Shown in pieces: positions 24,307 through 32,251 of a stretch of DNA of 51,274 nucleotides. This DNA is from Defluviicoccus sp. (lineage in GTDB: Bacteria; Pseudomonadota; Alphaproteobacteria; MPNO01): contig JAPPIT010000218.1 in the NCBI GenBank assembly GCA_028820505.1, positions 1-51,274 of the forward strand, in the 5' to 3' direction. The translations under genes and the position numbers were made by a program. The notes under the pieces were generated by a model, which saw only the letters and a program-made list of their open reading frames with translations, was not told the DNA's origin and made no database searches. How positions within the stretch are numbered: the stretch's first letter is position 1; the number at the start of each line of letters is the position of its first letter.

Positions 24307-24639
24307 CTACGCCAGGATCGCGGCGAGGCGGGCGAGAACTTCGTCCATGATCTGTTCCGGGACCGATTCGAGGCGTCTTCCGTTCCGAGCGGCAAGATCG
24401 AGGACGCGGGGCTGGTCGCACCGGATGACTCCGATGGTCCGGGTGCCCGCATCGTCAAGCGAGACCGCGAAGCCATGGTAGCGCGCGAAGTTTCCGCCCG
24501 TCGTGATCGGCAGAACCACCGGTGTCCCGGTCAACGCGTTGAAGGAAGCGGGGGAGACGATCACAACCGGCCGAGTCCCCCGTTGTTCATGTCCGGCCGT
24601 CGGGTCCAGGCTGACAAGCCAGATCTCGCCTCGCTCCAT
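24307..24639 (-). CDS. MazF/ChpB/PemK-type mRNA interferase toxin
   Basis: The 110-aa protein has the standard toxin plan: RGEIWLVSLDPTAGHEQRGTRPVVIVSP at the N-terminus, the LTGTPVVLPITTGG strand, and GVIRCDQPRVLDLAARNGRR near the end. The conserved acidic EIW and the RPVV and CDQ.R. motifs belong to the RNA-cutting pocket. It would cleave mRNA when the antitoxin is lost, stabilising the element. Its ATG overlaps the antitoxin stop codon by one base (TAATG), so the two are translationally coupled. Confidence 0.92.
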   Translation of the reverse strand: MERGEIWLVSLDPTAGHEQRGTRPVVIVSPASFNALTGTPVVLPITTGGNFARYHGFAVSLDDAGTRTIGVIRCDQPRVLDLAARNGRRLESVPEQIMDEVLARLAAILA

Positions 24640-24896
24640 TACAGCAGTTCGTTGCCGACCTGCCTGGCGTCAAGCCAGGCGCGGTCTTCGTGGTCAACCT
24701 CAGCGGTCTCGTCGCACTGCGCCATAAGCTCGTCGAGGGTGTAGCTCGGGCGCGTCCTGGGCGCGACGATCAGGCGGCCTTCCTCGATACCGATATCCAC
24801 GCTGGCGCCGGCCTTGAGCTCCAAGAGATCGAGAAGCGCCGGGGGCACCGCCAGCATGACTGAGCCGCCGACCCTTCGAAGATTCGTGGTGTGCAT
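24639..24896 (-). CDS. MazE/ChpS-type antitoxin
   Basis: The 85-aa protein has an AbrB/MazE-like swapped-hairpin DNA-binding N-terminus: NLRRVGGSVMLAVPPALLDLLEL, then GASVDIGIEEGRLIVAP. An acidic C-terminus (DELMAQCDETAEVDHEDRAW) should wrap the toxin. ATG 24896 is chosen because TTGGAGG lies just before it and because the upstream part of the open frame has no such site. A 7-bp dyad immediately upstream is the likely operator for autorepression. It is upstream of and coupled to the toxin. Confidence 0.9.
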   Translation of the reverse strand: MHTTNLRRVGGSVMLAVPPALLDLLELKAGASVDIGIEEGRLIVAPRTRPSYTLDELMAQCDETAEVDHEDRAWLDARQVGNELL

Positions 24897-24909
24897 GCGC
24901 GCCTCCAAG

Positions 24910-24927
24910 GTTATATCGAAATATAAC
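24910..24927 (-). promoter_or_regulatory. Dyad operator/promoter of the toxin-antitoxin pair
   Basis: GTTATAT-CGAA-ATATAAC is a perfect 7-bp inverted repeat 14 nt before the antitoxin ATG. It is AT-rich in a GC-rich region and resembles a -10 box, as expected for a MazE-type operator. Confidence 0.65.
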
Positions 24928-24997
24928 ACCACCCGGAGCAGGCCGGCAATCGCCCGCATGATCGCCGCCAAGGCGGGCGGAGTTTCTTTGCCGAGAC

Positions 24998-27900
24998 TCA
25001 CGAAACGCCATATCGATGCCCCGCCCTTCCGGGAGAAGGTGAGTGGGCTGCGCCGGGACGACGTGCGCACGGCGCTGGAGAAGGCGCTCTTGCTCCATCT
25101 CTTCGGTTCGCTGCGCGGACCTTGTCAAGATCTACGGGCTCCTTGCCGACGATACGTCCGATGGCTTCCTCGCGGGCGGCGCGCCCGGCACCCTTGCCGA
25201 CACCTGAAGGCTCGTACAGATAGAGTGGTTCGGGGATATGGACCGGGTGCTCCGCCATCTCCACGATCGGCAGCATGAAGGCCCAGTCGCTGGCGAGATC
25301 GACGTAATCGCCGTCGAGCCGCAGCGCTTCGTCCGGTATGGCGTCGAAGAGCCTCTTCCGGAACGAGCGGAGATGCTGCCACACATTGCCTCCGCGGCGT
25401 TCCCGCGGCCGCTCGAAGCACACCGGATAGTCGACCGCCTTGTCGGTGCGCAGCATCGAACCGGCGGTCACGTCGGCGCCGCGCCTGTATTCCGCCGCCA
25501 GCCGCTCGAGCACCCGCTCGCCGATCAGGGCGTCGTCCGCGTCGAGGGTCACGATCACCGTCTCGGGGTCGGCGCAAATCGTCCTTATGGCGGTCACCAT
25601 GTTGGCCAGCAGGCCGCGCCGGCGCCGGTTGCGAAGGACGGTGCAACGCTCCCCGAGCGCCGCGCATGCGGTCTCGAAGTGCTCGGCGAACATGGGGTCG
25701 GACGCGTCGTCGACTATCACCGCACCCCATCGCGGCCCTTTCTGCCGGGTCATGGATTCGAGGCACCGCCGGAACCGGCCCGGCGGCACGTTGCGGCCGG
25801 AGACGACGAAGACGAACGGCTCGCGCCGGGGCGGTCCCATCCATTCGGCGATGCCGCCCGTCCAGTCCGGTCTTCCCGTCTGAACCCGCGGCACCGCACC
25901 ATGCTCGATACGGTCGAGCGCCGCGAACCACGCGTCGAGGTCGTTCTTGCGCGCGTTGGGCGGATGGACATGGAAGGTCCGGCGGTCGCCGCCGCGAAAC
26001 GACCGGCCCGCCCCCGCCTCGATCGCCCGGTCGAGAGCCCTGTGCCAGGGAAGCGCCAGACGGTCTCCGTCGGTCCGGTTCGGCAACGGTCTCGCGTCGC
26101 GCAACCGGGCCAGATCGATCATCCCGGCGCGCGCTTCCGTCCGCCAGGCGCCGCGCGGTCCGCGGTCGGTCCAGGGCCGTTCACGGTCCATGGCGATGTT
26201 GAGCGCCACGGTGAGCGCGCCCGGCTCTCCGGCCAGGACGGCCAGCATCTCGGCCATGTAGTCGTGGCCCCGGTCCATCCGGGCGATCATGACGTCGGCG
26301 TCCACGTGAAGGACGTATCGCGTTTCGCACGCCTCGAACCCGGCCAGCGTGGAGGAGACCTGCGCGCCTGTCGCGGCGTGCGCGCGCTCGGAGGGAATGC
26401 CGAACCACCGCCGGTTGAGCGCAGCGGCGGCTTCGCCGTCGCCGGGACCTTCGACGATCCGGTCGATCCACCCGACATCCTTCAGCCGGCGCGCTTCCCG
26501 GCGAAGGCCGCTCAGGCTGCCGCGCGCGTGCTGCCTGAGAAACCCGTCCTCGCGGGAATCGATCGCCAGGACCCGCTCGGCGAACGCCCGCGGCCCCTCG
26601 AGTTGCGAGACCAGGTGGCGCACCTGCACGTCGAGCGTGGCCGCTTCCATGGCGCAGGCCTTGATCAGCAGCGTGACCTCACCGGGCAGCGGCGCGAGCG
26701 GACGGAGTTCGAACGTCAGATGCTCCGACATCGGCTCGAAGCGCTCCAGATTGACCGACGGCTCCTCCACGCGCCGGCATACCGCCAGGCCCGCGCGGGC
26801 GAACTCCCGCCGCAGCGCCCGTTCGGGACGATGCACGTCCTGGCGCACCCGGCCCGTCGCGCGGATCCTCTTCCGCCAGGCGAAGGTGTCCTCGTAGCGG
26901 GCGCCGGGCGGCAATTGCCGGTCGACTTCGGGGCTCGGCCCGCCGAACGTGAAGTGCGGATCGCATGCCGTCACGACGACCCGGCCGTCCTCTGTCACGG
27001 AGGCGCGCAGGTCGGCCAGGACCGTGCGCAGCTCGGCGTCGTCCTCGATGGTGCAGAGCACCCGGCGGCATACCACGAGATCGAACGGTCCCGCGGCCAG
27101 GGTCTCGACCCGCTCGTGGGTGAAGCGGAGATTGCCCGCTTCCCGGCAGAGCGACTCCCACCGCCGCCGATGGGCGCGGTCGGGGTCATAGCCGAGGACC
27201 CGCATCCCGCGCTTCGCCATCTCCCGGGCGATGCGGCCCTTGCCGCAGCCGTAATCGAGGACCGATCCGGTCTTGCCGATCATCCCCAGCACGATGTCTT
27301 CGGACGCTTCGTTGCGTCCCGTCACGCGCCGGACCGCCTCGCGGAACCCGTCGTACCCTTCGAGCTCGGGGATCCACGCATCGTTCAACGCGCGCCGCAT
27401 GATGTCCTTGAGGTCGGGCCGGTTCGCCCAGCGACACGAGAGCCATGCCCGCCGGCACATCGCGTCGAAGTCGCGCTCGTCTTCCAGCGGACGGATGTCG
27501 GAACCGTAGTCGATCAGCCGCACCCGCCCGTCGACCACGCGCAAATTGTCGGGATGGATGTTGCGGCAGACGACGCCATGGCGCCGGCATTCGGCAAGCA
27601 GGTCCACCATGCCCGGCCCGTGGCCGCCAATGTACGGTTCGCTGGGCTCGAACGGATAGACCAGCACCGCGCGATAGCCCGACTCATGAAAGTCGAGAAC
27701 GGGGTAGAGGCAGCGCGTGTCGCGCCAGGCGCCGACCAGCGAGCGCAGGAACGCTGGGGCATCGAAGGCATGCGACGACTTCAGGTAGTCGAAGACCTTA
27801 AACACGCGCTCCCCGTCGGAAAGCGCAACCCCTTCCGCGCCGCATCCCAACAAGGCGAGCGGACCGCCGGGCGCGGTCAGGTCCCGGGCAATCGCCCTGG

Positions 27901-30352
27901 CGTTGGCGACTCTCTCGTCCGCGAGACCGCGAAGCAGCGCCGCGGAATCCTCAAGCCGTATCCGATGGTTCTCGACCTCGCTCGGCAGCTCATCGAGATA
28001 CTCGCGGATCTGGCGGTCGGTCAGCGCCCCGGCTTCACGTTCGACGCGATGAAGGGTCTCCATCGTGTAGACCTCCGCGAGGCGTTCGGAGAACGCCCGC
28101 AGCCGGTCGAGCGCCGATCGATACTCGTCTTCCCGCCACCAGCGCCGGTCGTCTTCGACAAGCCGGTGCAGAACCCGCGAGAGGCCCCGGATACGATGGA
28201 AGGAGAGGCGGAATGCCGCCACCCGTTCGTCGAGGAACTTGCGCGCCCGATCGGTGAAGCGGTCCAGCATCCCCTCCACCGCTTCCAGGCCGAGATCGTC
28301 CGCGGCCCGGAACATGTCGGGCGTGTCCTGGAGCGCCCTGAACGCGGCATAGCCGCGAATGTCGTCGACGATGCGCTCGACATCCAGCCCACCCGCCGGG
28401 AGGCCGGCGCGGTCGTGATAGAGCGCGATGGGAAGGCTCGCGACCCTGCGGCCGAAGTAACGTTCCTGCAGCAGCGCCCAAATCATGTCCGAGCGCCGGC
28501 TCGGCCGGCCGTCGATGGCCGGCGAGGGGTTGGGGGCCAGCCTCAGGGCCTCGACGTCCAGCACGAAGGTATTGCCGCCGCGCTGGAGACCGCCGCCAAC
28601 CGGCGACAAGGGATCGGTGTCCTCGCCCACGGCAAGAGGCCGGAAGACCTGCTCCCCGGCCAATATCCGCTCCGCTTGGCGGGCCATGCGCGTGAATGCC
28701 TCGCCCACCGTCTCGCCGGGAAACCCGGGGGTGATCCAGAACGGCGTTTCCAGCCTGTCGGTCTGCTTGCGGGACAGGTCGTAATAGTAGTCGTGCCGCC
28801 GCGATCGCAGCATGGCGTTTTCCGGGGCGCGGTCCGGCAGGGCCGACCGGGGATCCAGCACCGCCAGCCATTGCAGGGACGCGGCGAGGTCCACGATCTG
28901 GACCCGGACGGTCGCCGCGAACGGCAGCGGAGGGGCTCCGGTATAGGCGCCGATGGCGATGTCGACGCCACCCGCCGCGTGGAGCCGGCGAAGCTCGCGC
29001 AACACCGGCGCGAGCCTCCGAGACCGTCGGCGCAGCCGCCCGTCCTTGCCGATGACGAGGGGATCGAGCCGCATGTCGTCATCTACGATCCAGACGATCG
29101 AACCCGGTCGGTTGCTCGCGAAGGCGTACAGATATGACTGCAATACCGTCCGGGCGGGGGCGATGGGCAGCCTGCGTCCCCCGCCCGCGCCTCCGTCTGG
29201 GACTAGGCCGTTCGCGGCGTCTTCAACGTGCCGCGCCCGATCGACTAGGTGGACCCGCAGGCCATCGGAACGCTCGCGCTCCGCGAGTTCGCGCAATGCC
29301 CTGTCGGATGTCCGCCCCGCACCGTTCTCCAGGATCAGCACGTCATGGCCCGACAGGCCGGGTTCTCCGGCAAGCTCTCGGAGATCGGAAAGCAGATTGG
29401 CGACCCGGTCCAGCCTTGCCGTGTCGGCGATCACGCCGACGATCAGATGGGGCGGCGCCGCAGGTGGCGCCGGAGGTCGCGGCGGCGATGCAGGCGGGTC
29501 CCAATGACCCGGATCATCGGCGGCCGCCGTACCGGGCGCCGCTTCCGTCCATCCGAAATACCGCGCGGCCCGGGCCCGGAACGCCGCGCGTTGGGTCTCG
29601 GACATTCGGCCGCGATACTTTCGGAAGAACCGGTCCAGCCCCTCGGTCTTGGCGAAAGAGCCGGGCGTCGACAGACGCTCGCGGGAACTGCAGGCGAAGT
29701 GATGGACGGTCGGTTCCGGGGTGGCGCCGTAGCGCAGGCCGGGCAACTCCGCGAGGCGGATGCAAAGGTCGCGGTCGGTGCAGCTCGGCAGCGATTCGTC
29801 GAACATCCCGGCTTCGAGCAGCGCGCTCAGCCGGACGACCAGGTTGCTGCCCTGAATCCCGGGATTGCCGATCATGAAATCCGCGATGTCGAGCGATGGC
29901 GGCGGCGCCACCAGGCGCGGCCCAGCCGCCTCTCCGATCCGCCGGAACGGCGCTGCGACCATGTCGAGACCGTGCTCCTCCACGGCGGCAAGACAGCTCT
30001 CCAGATGGAGCGGGTCCCAGCGGTCGTCGTCGTCGAGGATCGCGACGCGAACCCGCCGGGGATCCCGGCATGTCCGCAGCAAGTGGTCCAGGCCCGAGTT
30101 CCACGCCCCGGACGCGCCCTTCGTGCGGCGGTTGCGAAGAAAATCGACCGCGACGCCGGCGGGCTGCCAGTCCCGTACCGCCTGGCCTGACCGCGCGGCG
30201 ATTTCTTCCGATCCCGAGTCGTCGACGACGACGACCCGGGAAGGGAGCAGGGACTGGCTTGCGATGGAAGGAAGAGCCCGGCGCTCAAGCAGGGCGGGCC
30301 GATCGGCGGTGGCTACAAGGACCGCCACCGTGCCGTTCTCAGGATGTGCCAT
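24998..30352 (-). CDS. Multi-enzyme glycosyltransferase / kinase-like / methyltransferase megaprotein, 1784 aa
   Basis: One reading frame joins at least six enzyme units. A GT2 glycosyltransferase comes first (AVLVATADRPALLERR, then VAILDDDDRW near 107). A second GT-A-like unit has IVWIVDDDMRLDP near 422. A helical stretch leads to a kinase-like fold (GCGAEGVALSDGERVFKVF, VVCRNIHPDNLRVV, RLIDYGSD near 947). A SAM methyltransferase follows (VLDYGCGKGRIAREMAKRG near 1032). A third GT-A-like unit has TLLIKACAMEAATLD near 1227 and VLHVDADVMI near 1350. The protein ends with a GT2 unit (FVFVVSGRNVPPGRFRRCL near 1514, VTLDADDAL near 1602). It should build and decorate a glycan, but the acceptor cannot be read. 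ATG 30352 has GGGAGG before it. No membrane segments are visible. It ends ~100 nt before the antitoxin gene on the same strand. Confidence 0.85.
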   Translation of the reverse strand: MAHPENGTVAVLVATADRPALLERRALPSIASQSLLPSRVVVVDDSGSEEIAARSGQAVRDWQPAGVAVDFLRNRRTKGASGAWNSGLDHLLRTCRDPRRVRVAILDDDDRWDPLHLESCLAAVEEHGLDMVAAPFRRIGEAAGPRLVAPPPSLDIADFMIGNPGIQGSNLVVRLSALLEAGMFDESLPSCTDRDLCIRLAELPGLRYGATPEPTVHHFACSSRERLSTPGSFAKTEGLDRFFRKYRGRMSETQRAAFRARAARYFGWTEAAPGTAAADDPGHWDPPASPPRPPAPPAAPPHLIVGVIADTARLDRVANLLSDLRELAGEPGLSGHDVLILENGAGRTSDRALRELAERERSDGLRVHLVDRARHVEDAANGLVPDGGAGGGRRLPIAPARTVLQSYLYAFASNRPGSIVWIVDDDMRLDPLVIGKDGRLRRRSRRLAPVLRELRRLHAAGGVDIAIGAYTGAPPLPFAATVRVQIVDLAASLQWLAVLDPRSALPDRAPENAMLRSRRHDYYYDLSRKQTDRLETPFWITPGFPGETVGEAFTRMARQAERILAGEQVFRPLAVGEDTDPLSPVGGGLQRGGNTFVLDVEALRLAPNPSPAIDGRPSRRSDMIWALLQERYFGRRVASLPIALYHDRAGLPAGGLDVERIVDDIRGYAAFRALQDTPDMFRAADDLGLEAVEGMLDRFTDRARKFLDERVAAFRLSFHRIRGLSRVLHRLVEDDRRWWREDEYRSALDRLRAFSERLAEVYTMETLHRVEREAGALTDRQIREYLDELPSEVENHRIRLEDSAALLRGLADERVANARAIARDLTAPGGPLALLGCGAEGVALSDGERVFKVFDYLKSSHAFDAPAFLRSLVGAWRDTRCLYPVLDFHESGYRAVLVYPFEPSEPYIGGHGPGMVDLLAECRRHGVVCRNIHPDNLRVVDGRVRLIDYGSDIRPLEDERDFDAMCRRAWLSCRWANRPDLKDIMRRALNDAWIPELEGYDGFREAVRRVTGRNEASEDIVLGMIGKTGSVLDYGCGKGRIAREMAKRGMRVLGYDPDRAHRRRWESLCREAGNLRFTHERVETLAAGPFDLVVCRRVLCTIEDDAELRTVLADLRASVTEDGRVVVTACDPHFTFGGPSPEVDRQLPPGARYEDTFAWRKRIRATGRVRQDVHRPERALRREFARAGLAVCRRVEEPSVNLERFEPMSEHLTFELRPLAPLPGEVTLLIKACAMEAATLDVQVRHLVSQLEGPRAFAERVLAIDSREDGFLRQHARGSLSGLRREARRLKDVGWIDRIVEGPGDGEAAAALNRRWFGIPSERAHAATGAQVSSTLAGFEACETRYVLHVDADVMIARMDRGHDYMAEMLAVLAGEPGALTVALNIAMDRERPWTDRGPRGAWRTEARAGMIDLARLRDARPLPNRTDGDRLALPWHRALDRAIEAGAGRSFRGGDRRTFHVHPPNARKNDLDAWFAALDRIEHGAVPRVQTGRPDWTGGIAEWMGPPRREPFVFVVSGRNVPPGRFRRCLESMTRQKGPRWGAVIVDDASDPMFAEHFETACAALGERCTVLRNRRRRGLLANMVTAIRTICADPETVIVTLDADDALIGERVLERLAAEYRRGADVTAGSMLRTDKAVDYPVCFERPRERRGGNVWQHLRSFRKRLFDAIPDEALRLDGDYVDLASDWAFMLPIVEMAEHPVHIPEPLYLYEPSGVGKGAGRAAREEAIGRIVGKEPVDLDKVRAANRRDGARAPSPAPCARRPGAAHSPSPGRAGHRYGVS

Positions 30353-30614
30353 GATGCCTCCCGGATGATGGAAGGTGACGAGACAGCCCATCCAGTTCGC
30401 CGGGAGCAGAGGAACGCGGCGCGACGCCGGGGACTTCCTCATCCGGAATCCCCGAAGGCTATGCTCCACCGTCGCTACGAACGGAAAGGTGCAGCCAAAA
30501 ATCTGCACTGACCGTGATCGATGCAAGAGTCTTTCGCCGAGCTGGGTTCGCCAAGGATGTTCTTATGCGGGCGATGCCGATGTTCCCACGAGGCGACAAC
30601 GGCGCATCGTGCAC

Positions 30615-30828
30615 ACTCGGGACGGCCTGGAGGATGTGGGTCGTCATGACTTGCGTCAGACCCTTTGCCTCCCGTGCCCTGGCGCTCGGAGAGATCCTGT
30701 CCGTGATCGGCAAGCCGCTCGGTCACAGCGACATCGAGACGACGGCGCGCTACGTCCATCTGGCGCAGGACTCGATCGACGAGACGGCGGAGCGGATTGC
30801 AGACAGTATTGCGGTCGATATTCTGTGA
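30615..30828 (+). pseudogene. Tyrosine integrase C-terminal remnant, frameshifted
   Basis: TRDGLEDVGRHDLR (30615-30656, holding the HxxR box) and FASRALALGE, LGHSDIETTARYVHLAQDS (30664-30828, holding the second His and the nucleophile Tyr) are the catalytic C-terminus of a phage-type integrase. They are in different frames: seven bases lie between the two blocks where six are expected. No N-terminal or core part is present upstream. Confidence 0.8.
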
Positions 30829-30949
30829 CTCCATCAAGAGTGCAGTCACGCTTCTGCGCTTGACCCTTCCAGAATGGGTTCGATCGAAAACTAGGTTCGC
30901 CCACCGGCGAGCTTTCCTGTCTGACACCGAGAATATTCATGCCCCACCG

Positions 30950-32251
30950 ATGAACGACCGAACCGTCCACAGTCATCCCGATAGTGCCGAGCGGACAATT
31001 TCGCTGGCCCCCGATTTGCCGGCAATTCCCGAACGGTTGTTGTTAGCGCACGCTCGAGGAGACGTGCTTTTCCTCTGCGGCGCGGGAATCTCCATGTCGG
31101 CCGGGTTACCAGACTTCAAGCAACTTGTACTCGATGTCTATCGGATCCTCGATCCGAGCGTCTGCGAGATCTTGACCAATGCCTCCATCGATCCGGACCG
31201 CCCGACGAAACCGGATTGCCCGGCTCTCAACGATCGCCAATCGGCAGAAGTCGAATGCTTCAACGCCGGTGAATACGATGTTGTCCTCGGCATGCTGGAG
31301 CGCCGTCTCGACAGCCATACGCGAGAAGACAGCAAGGTCAGGAGCAGGGTAGTCGAGATTCTTCGCTCGCCAATCGGCAAGCCGAATCCGGCGATGTCAA
31401 GGCTCGAAGCGGGCGCAGCGCGTTCAGGCAACGCCGATGCGTCCGGCACCGCACGCCCGGCGGCGATCCACCGCACGCTCATCCGGCTTGCGGATCGCGG
31501 CGGTGCAACGACGATCATGACCACCAACTTCGACCTCTTGCTTGAGCGAGCCGCGAGAAATCTCCGGGTGCCGGCGCAGAGCTACGCGCTCGGATCGATT
31601 CCCCGACCGGCAAGGCGGCGGGAATTCGCCGGCGTGCTCCACATTCACGGAGCCTTGACCCGCAATCCCTCCCGCCATTCGGATCTGATACTTACCGACC
31701 AGGACTTCGGGGAATACTATTTGCGGCGGCGCGTCGTTCCCGACCTCGTCTACGACACCGCCCGACTGTTTCATCTCATACTGGTCGGCTACAGCGCCAA
31801 CGACCCGCCGATGCGCTACCTCCTGAATGCCGTTGCCGCGGACGAAGGCCGCTTCGACGACCTCAAGGAGCGGTTCATATTCGTCGGTTCCGACGAACCC
31901 GATGCCGTTGCGCTGCAGGGCTGGCGCGCCAGGGGAATCGTGCCGATTCGCTACGACGCTTCGGACGGGGACCATACGGTGCTGCTTCGCATGCTCCAGC
32001 GATGGGCCGATCTTTCGGCGATCAACGGCAAACAGCAGCTCGTCCACCGCGAGATCCGGCGCATCGTCAAATCGCGAAGAGCTGACGCGCCGGACGCCGA
32101 TCTGGGACTGTTCGATCATCTGTTCAGGCGAGCCAGCCCCGACGAGCGCGTGCGCCTCGCCGAGGTGGCATCCGCCGCCGGCGCCGAACCCGCCTGGCTC
32201 GATGCCATCCTGTCGGTCAGCGCCGAAAGAGAGCGTCAGAGAAACTCGTGA
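30950..32251 (+). CDS. SIR2-like predicted NADase, second system
   Basis: The 433-aa protein carries LFLCGAGISMSAGLPDF (NAD+-binding loop), TIMTTNFDLLLERAA (TxNxD motif) and VLHIHGAL, followed by LILVGYSANDPPM. This is the SIR2_2-type fold found in NAD+-depleting defence proteins. The C-terminal ~120 residues are a helical extension. The next gene starts within its stop codon (GTGA overlap), a strong sign of a two-component system. ATG 30950 has only a weak ribosome binding site; the frame is open 150 nt further upstream into the integrase remnant. It is distinct from the SIR2 at 15188-16462 in sequence and gene order. Confidence 0.88.
   Translation: MNDRTVHSHPDSAERTISLAPDLPAIPERLLLAHARGDVLFLCGAGISMSAGLPDFKQLVLDVYRILDPSVCEILTNASIDPDRPTKPDCPALNDRQSAEVECFNAGEYDVVLGMLERRLDSHTREDSKVRSRVVEILRSPIGKPNPAMSRLEAGAARSGNADASGTARPAAIHRTLIRLADRGGATTIMTTNFDLLLERAARNLRVPAQSYALGSIPRPARRREFAGVLHIHGALTRNPSRHSDLILTDQDFGEYYLRRRVVPDLVYDTARLFHLILVGYSANDPPMRYLLNAVAADEGRFDDLKERFIFVGSDEPDAVALQGWRARGIVPIRYDASDGDHTVLLRMLQRWADLSAINGKQQLVHREIRRIVKSRRADAPDADLGLFDHLFRRASPDERVRLAEVASAAGAEPAWLDAILSVSAERERQRNS

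Noticed and set aside
25238-29137. A 1299-codon plus-strand open frame opposite the megaenzyme
   Set aside because: It is antisense to clear glycosyltransferase and methyltransferase motifs, has low-complexity His/Arg/Pro composition and no family pattern. Long antisense frames are expected at this GC content.
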